A model generated the notes under the pieces. That model saw only the letters and a list, made by a program, of their open reading frames with translations. It was not told the origin of the DNA and searched no databases. 64,000 nt of DNA, from assembly GCA_027257055.1 (NCBI GenBank), contig JAPVLO010000275.1:1364001-1428000 (forward strand), in the 5' to 3' direction. Origin of the DNA: Cephalopachus bancanus. Its lineage: Eukaryota > Chordata > Mammalia > Primates > Tarsiidae. This document shows, piece by piece, positions 61,217-64,000 of this stretch (the stretch's first letter is position 1; every line of letters starts with the position of its first letter). Position numbers and translations under genes: made by a program.

Positions 61217-61251
61217 ACCAAAAAAAAAAAGAGAGAGAGAGAGAGAAAAAA
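61217..61251. repeat. (A)n(GA)n tract in the L1
   Basis: A short A run passes into GA dinucleotides within the degenerate ORF2, likely an expansion after the element died. Confidence 0.9.
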
Positions 61252-61564
61252 ACCCAAATAAACACAATCAGAAACACAAAAGATGAAGTCACATCTGACC
61301 CCGAAGACAAACGATTATCAGAGACTACTATGCACACTTGTATGGAAACAAACTTGAAAATCCAAAGGAAATGGAGGACTTTCTGACATCACACAACCTC
61401 CCTGGGTTGAAACAAGAAGAAATTGAGATCCTAAATAGACCAGTAACAACCAAGGAAATTGACTATGTCATAAGAAAACTGCCTACAAAAAAAAGCCCTG
61501 GACCAGATGGTTTTCCAGCAGAATTCTACAAAACATACAAGGAGGAACTGATACCAATCCTATT

Positions 61565-61893
61565 GAAAGTATTCCAGAGCCGGGCTTGGTGGCTCAGCCT
61601 GTAATCCCTCGCCTTTGGGAGGCTGAGGTGAGTGGACTGCCTGAGCCCGCGGGTTCGAGACCCGCCTGGGCAGCGAGACCTCATCTCTACAATAAAAAAA
61701 AAAAAAAAAAAATCAGCCGGGTGTGGTAGCACATGCCTGTAATTCCGGCTACTTGGAAGGCTGAGGCGGAAGGATCGCCAAAGCCCAGCAGGTCGAGGTT
61801 GCGGTGGCCAGAAGTGGCCACTGCACTCCAGTCTGGGTGACAGAGTGAGACTCCAACTCAAAAAAAAAAAAAAAAAAAAAGAAAGTATTTCAG
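61565..61893 (+). mobile_element. Lineage-specific Alu in L1 ORF2, with TSD
   Basis: Body 61578-61880: AGCCGGGCTTGGTGGCTCAG, AATCCCTCGCCTTTGGGAGG, GAGCCCGCGGGTTCGAGACC, hairpin GTGGCCAGAAGTGGCCAC (61804-61821), GACTCCAACTC, A-tail. GAAAGTATTCCAG (61565-61577) and GAAAGTATTTCAG (61881-61893) are a 13-bp TSD with one mismatch. Younger type. Confidence 0.97.
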
Positions 61894-63101
61894 GATTGAG
61901 AAAGATGGAATTCTCCCCAAATCATTTTATAAAGCTAACATCACATTGATACCCAAGCCAGGTAAAGACCCAACAAAGAAAGAGATCTACAGGTCAATAT
62001 CCTTGATGAACACAGATGTTAAAATTCTCAACAAGACCCTAGCAAACCGGATTCAACAACACATCTCAAAAATCATCCACTATGACCAAGTAGGCTTCAT
62101 CCCTGGAATGCAAGGCTGGTTCAACATTTGTAAGACCATAAATGTAACTAAATACATCAATAAACATAAAAACAAACATGATTATATCATTAGATGCAGA
62201 AAAAACTTTTGATAAAATCCAGCACCACTTTTTGTTCCATCCAAGCCTTGAACATCTAGGCATAGATGAGACATACCTCAAAATAGTAAGGCCATCAATG
62301 AGAAACCCACAGCCAGCATACTGATAAACAGACAGAAATTGCAACCATTTCCGTGAAAACTGGAACAAGACAAGGATGCCCAGTCTCACCCCTCCTGTTC
62401 AACATAGTTTTGGAAGTCCCAGCTAGAGCAATCTGACAAGAGACAGAGATCAGGGGTATCCAAATAGGAAAGAGGAAGTCAAGTTATCTCTCTTTGCAGA
62501 CAACATGATTCTATACCTTGAAAATCCAGGACAATCTGTCAAAAACCTCCTTGCACTGATAAAGGACTCTGGCAAAGTCTCAGGGTATAAAATAAATGTG
62601 CAAAAGACAATTGCATTTCTATACACCAATAATAAACAAACAGAAAACCCAAATAAAAAACACAATTCCATTCACAATAGCCACAAAAAAAAAATGAAAT
62701 GCCTTGGCATCTTCCTAACCAGAGATGTGAAAGAACTTTACAATGAAAACTACAAAACACTGCTCAAAGAAATCAAAGACAACACAAACAAGTGGAAAAA
62801 TATTCCATGCCCATAGATTGGAAGAATCAACATTGTTAAGATGTCCATTCTACCTAAGGCAATCTACAGATTTAACGCAATACCCATCAAATTACCAGCA
62901 ACATTCTTCTCAGACCTAGACAACAATACAGGAATTCATATGGAACCATAAACAACCAAGAATAGTCAAAACAATCCTCAGCAAAAAAAACAAACAAAGC
63001 AGGAGGTACCACACTCCCAGACTTTAAACTTTATTATAAAGCTACAATAATCAAAACAGCCTGGTACTGGTACAAGAACAAGCAATAGACCAATGGAATA
63101 G

Positions 63102-63412
63102 AATTGAGATTCCAGCCGGGCTCAGTGGTTCAGCCTGTAATCCCGTGCCTTTGGGAGGCTGGTGAGTGGATTGCCTGAGCCCGCGGGTTTGAGACCCGCC
63201 TGGGTAGCGAGACCTCATCTTTACAATAAATCAAAAAATTAGCTGGTTGTGGTAGCACGTGCCTATAGTTCCAGCTACTTGGAAGGCTAAGGTGGAAGGA
63301 TCGCCCGAGCCCAGCAGGTCGAGGCTGCGGTGGCCGGGAGCAGCCACTGCACTCCAGTCTGGGCGACAGAGTGAGACTCCAACTCAAAAAAAAAAAAAAA
63401 TTGAGATTCCAG
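63102..63412 (+). mobile_element. Lineage-specific Alu in L1 ORF2, with perfect TSD
   Basis: Body 63116-63398: CCGGGCTCAGTGGTTCAGCC, AATCCCGTGCCTTTGGGAGG, GAGCCCGCGGGTTTGAGACC, GTGGCCGGGAGCAGCCAC (63330-63347), GACTCCAACTC, A-tail. The TSD AATTGAGATTCCAG at 63102-63115 and 63399-63412 is exact. Younger type. Confidence 0.98.
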
Positions 63413-64000
63413 AAGCAAAACCTCAATTTCTCAACTAACTCATCTTCGACAAAGCCTCCACCACCAACGACTGAGTAGACGAGAACCTCTTCAGTAAATG
63501 GTGCTGGGAATACTGTCTGACCACATGCAGGAGATTGAAACAGGACCCCTACCTATCCCCATACACAAAAATCTACTCTAAATGGATCAGAGACTTAAAT
63601 GTAAAACCTCAAACTATAAGAACCTTAGAAAATGCAGGAGACACTCCTATGGAAATTGGAACTGGCAACCAATTCCTGATTAAAACCCGAAGTGCCCATG
63701 CCGTAAGAGATAAGATAGACAAGTGGGACCTCATCAAATTGACAAGCTTCTGCAAAGCCAAAGAAACCATCAAGAGAGCAGGGAGACAACACAGACTGGG
63801 AAAAAATATTTGCCAGCTCCATGTCTGACAAAGGCCTAACATCTAGGATCTACAAGGAACTCAAACATGCTGAAAAGAAAAAAACAAGCAGCCCTATTAC
63901 AAAGTGGGGAAAAGATATGAAGAGACAGTTCTCAAAAGAAGACAAACAAGGAGCCAACAGATACATGAAAAAAATGTTCAGACTCACTAGTCATCAAGAA

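Larger units (their letters stand above)
59470..64000 (+). pseudogene. Degenerate L1 (ORF1 part plus ORF2), cut by the window edge
   Basis: ORF1-like text runs from about 59570 (AGCAGAGATGGAAAGTC, GAAATGAAGAATGCTTTTGA, AACATCCAAGAACTGTAAGA) to about 60030, then jumps to ORF2 near 60090; the ORF1 C-terminal half is missing. ORF2 shows the endonuclease start (SIISLDVNGLNVPVKKHRMA, then LQETHLTRKDTHRLK), and reverse-transcriptase parts ([68 protein letters not shown]). At 62493-62504 the catalytic box reads FADN rather than FADD. Many stops; two Alus interrupt it. It cannot code for a working enzyme. Confidence 0.93.

Overview
The window looks like primate nuclear DNA without a recognisable host gene. 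It carries dimeric Alu elements, FLAM/FRAM-like Alu monomers, L1, L2, MIR and MaLR (MLT1) LTRs. The youngest Alus are a distinctive type: GGTGGCTCAGCCTG at the 5' end (one C fewer than the usual CTCACGCC), CGTGCCTTTGGGAGG, GACCTCATCTCTACAATAAA, and a GACTCCAACTC end before the A-tail. They are not AluS/AluY (anthropoids) and lack the typical lemur/galago signature, so I infer a tarsier or close non-anthropoid haplorhine. That inference rests on remembered subfamily features, not on a search.

Layout. 1-6.9 kb: mostly single-copy DNA. 6.9-8.8 kb: MIR, an L1 fragment with a TA microsatellite, and two MLT1-class LTRs back to back. 8.8-15 kb: single-copy DNA with one old AluJ and a third MLT1. 15.4-21.1 kb: old L1 pieces in both orientations, around a good CTCF-core match that abuts a (TTTC)n/(TTCC)n tract. 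22.5 kb: a young 5'-truncated L1 with target-site duplication (TSD). 24-31 kb: LTR, an old L1 split by a young Alu, MIR, a 52-55 bp minisatellite, L1 and LTR fragments. 32-37.5 kb: AluJ, an L1MB-type 3' end, an L2 tail, a 27-34 bp minisatellite, a long antisense L2 with decayed reverse-transcriptase coding, and Alu fragments. 38-44.4 kb: young Alus, an antisense LTR-like element with an Alu monomer inside, L2 and MIRs. 46.4-50 kb: a probable hAT element with L1 and Alu insertions, and a pair of similar 164-bp segments about 2.2 kb apart. 51.6-55.5 kb: an LTR split by an Alu, an L2 tail, and a class-II-like solo LTR with a 6-bp TSD into which a twin-primed L1 has jumped at the TATA box. 59.5-64 kb: a long degenerate L1 with two Alu insertions, running off the right edge.

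Genes. None of the open reading frames looks like a host exon series. The ones with recognisable proteins are L1 ORF2 pieces (54.5-55.1 and 60-64 kb) and L2 reverse-transcriptase remnants (35.8-36.9 kb). No tRNA, rRNA, CpG island or CRISPR was seen. The window is best read as intergenic or intronic DNA. The most informative content is the nested transposon record, the lineage-specific Alu structure and a few candidate regulatory sites. Family names and boundaries come from reading by eye; boundaries without a TSD are approximate to tens of bases.
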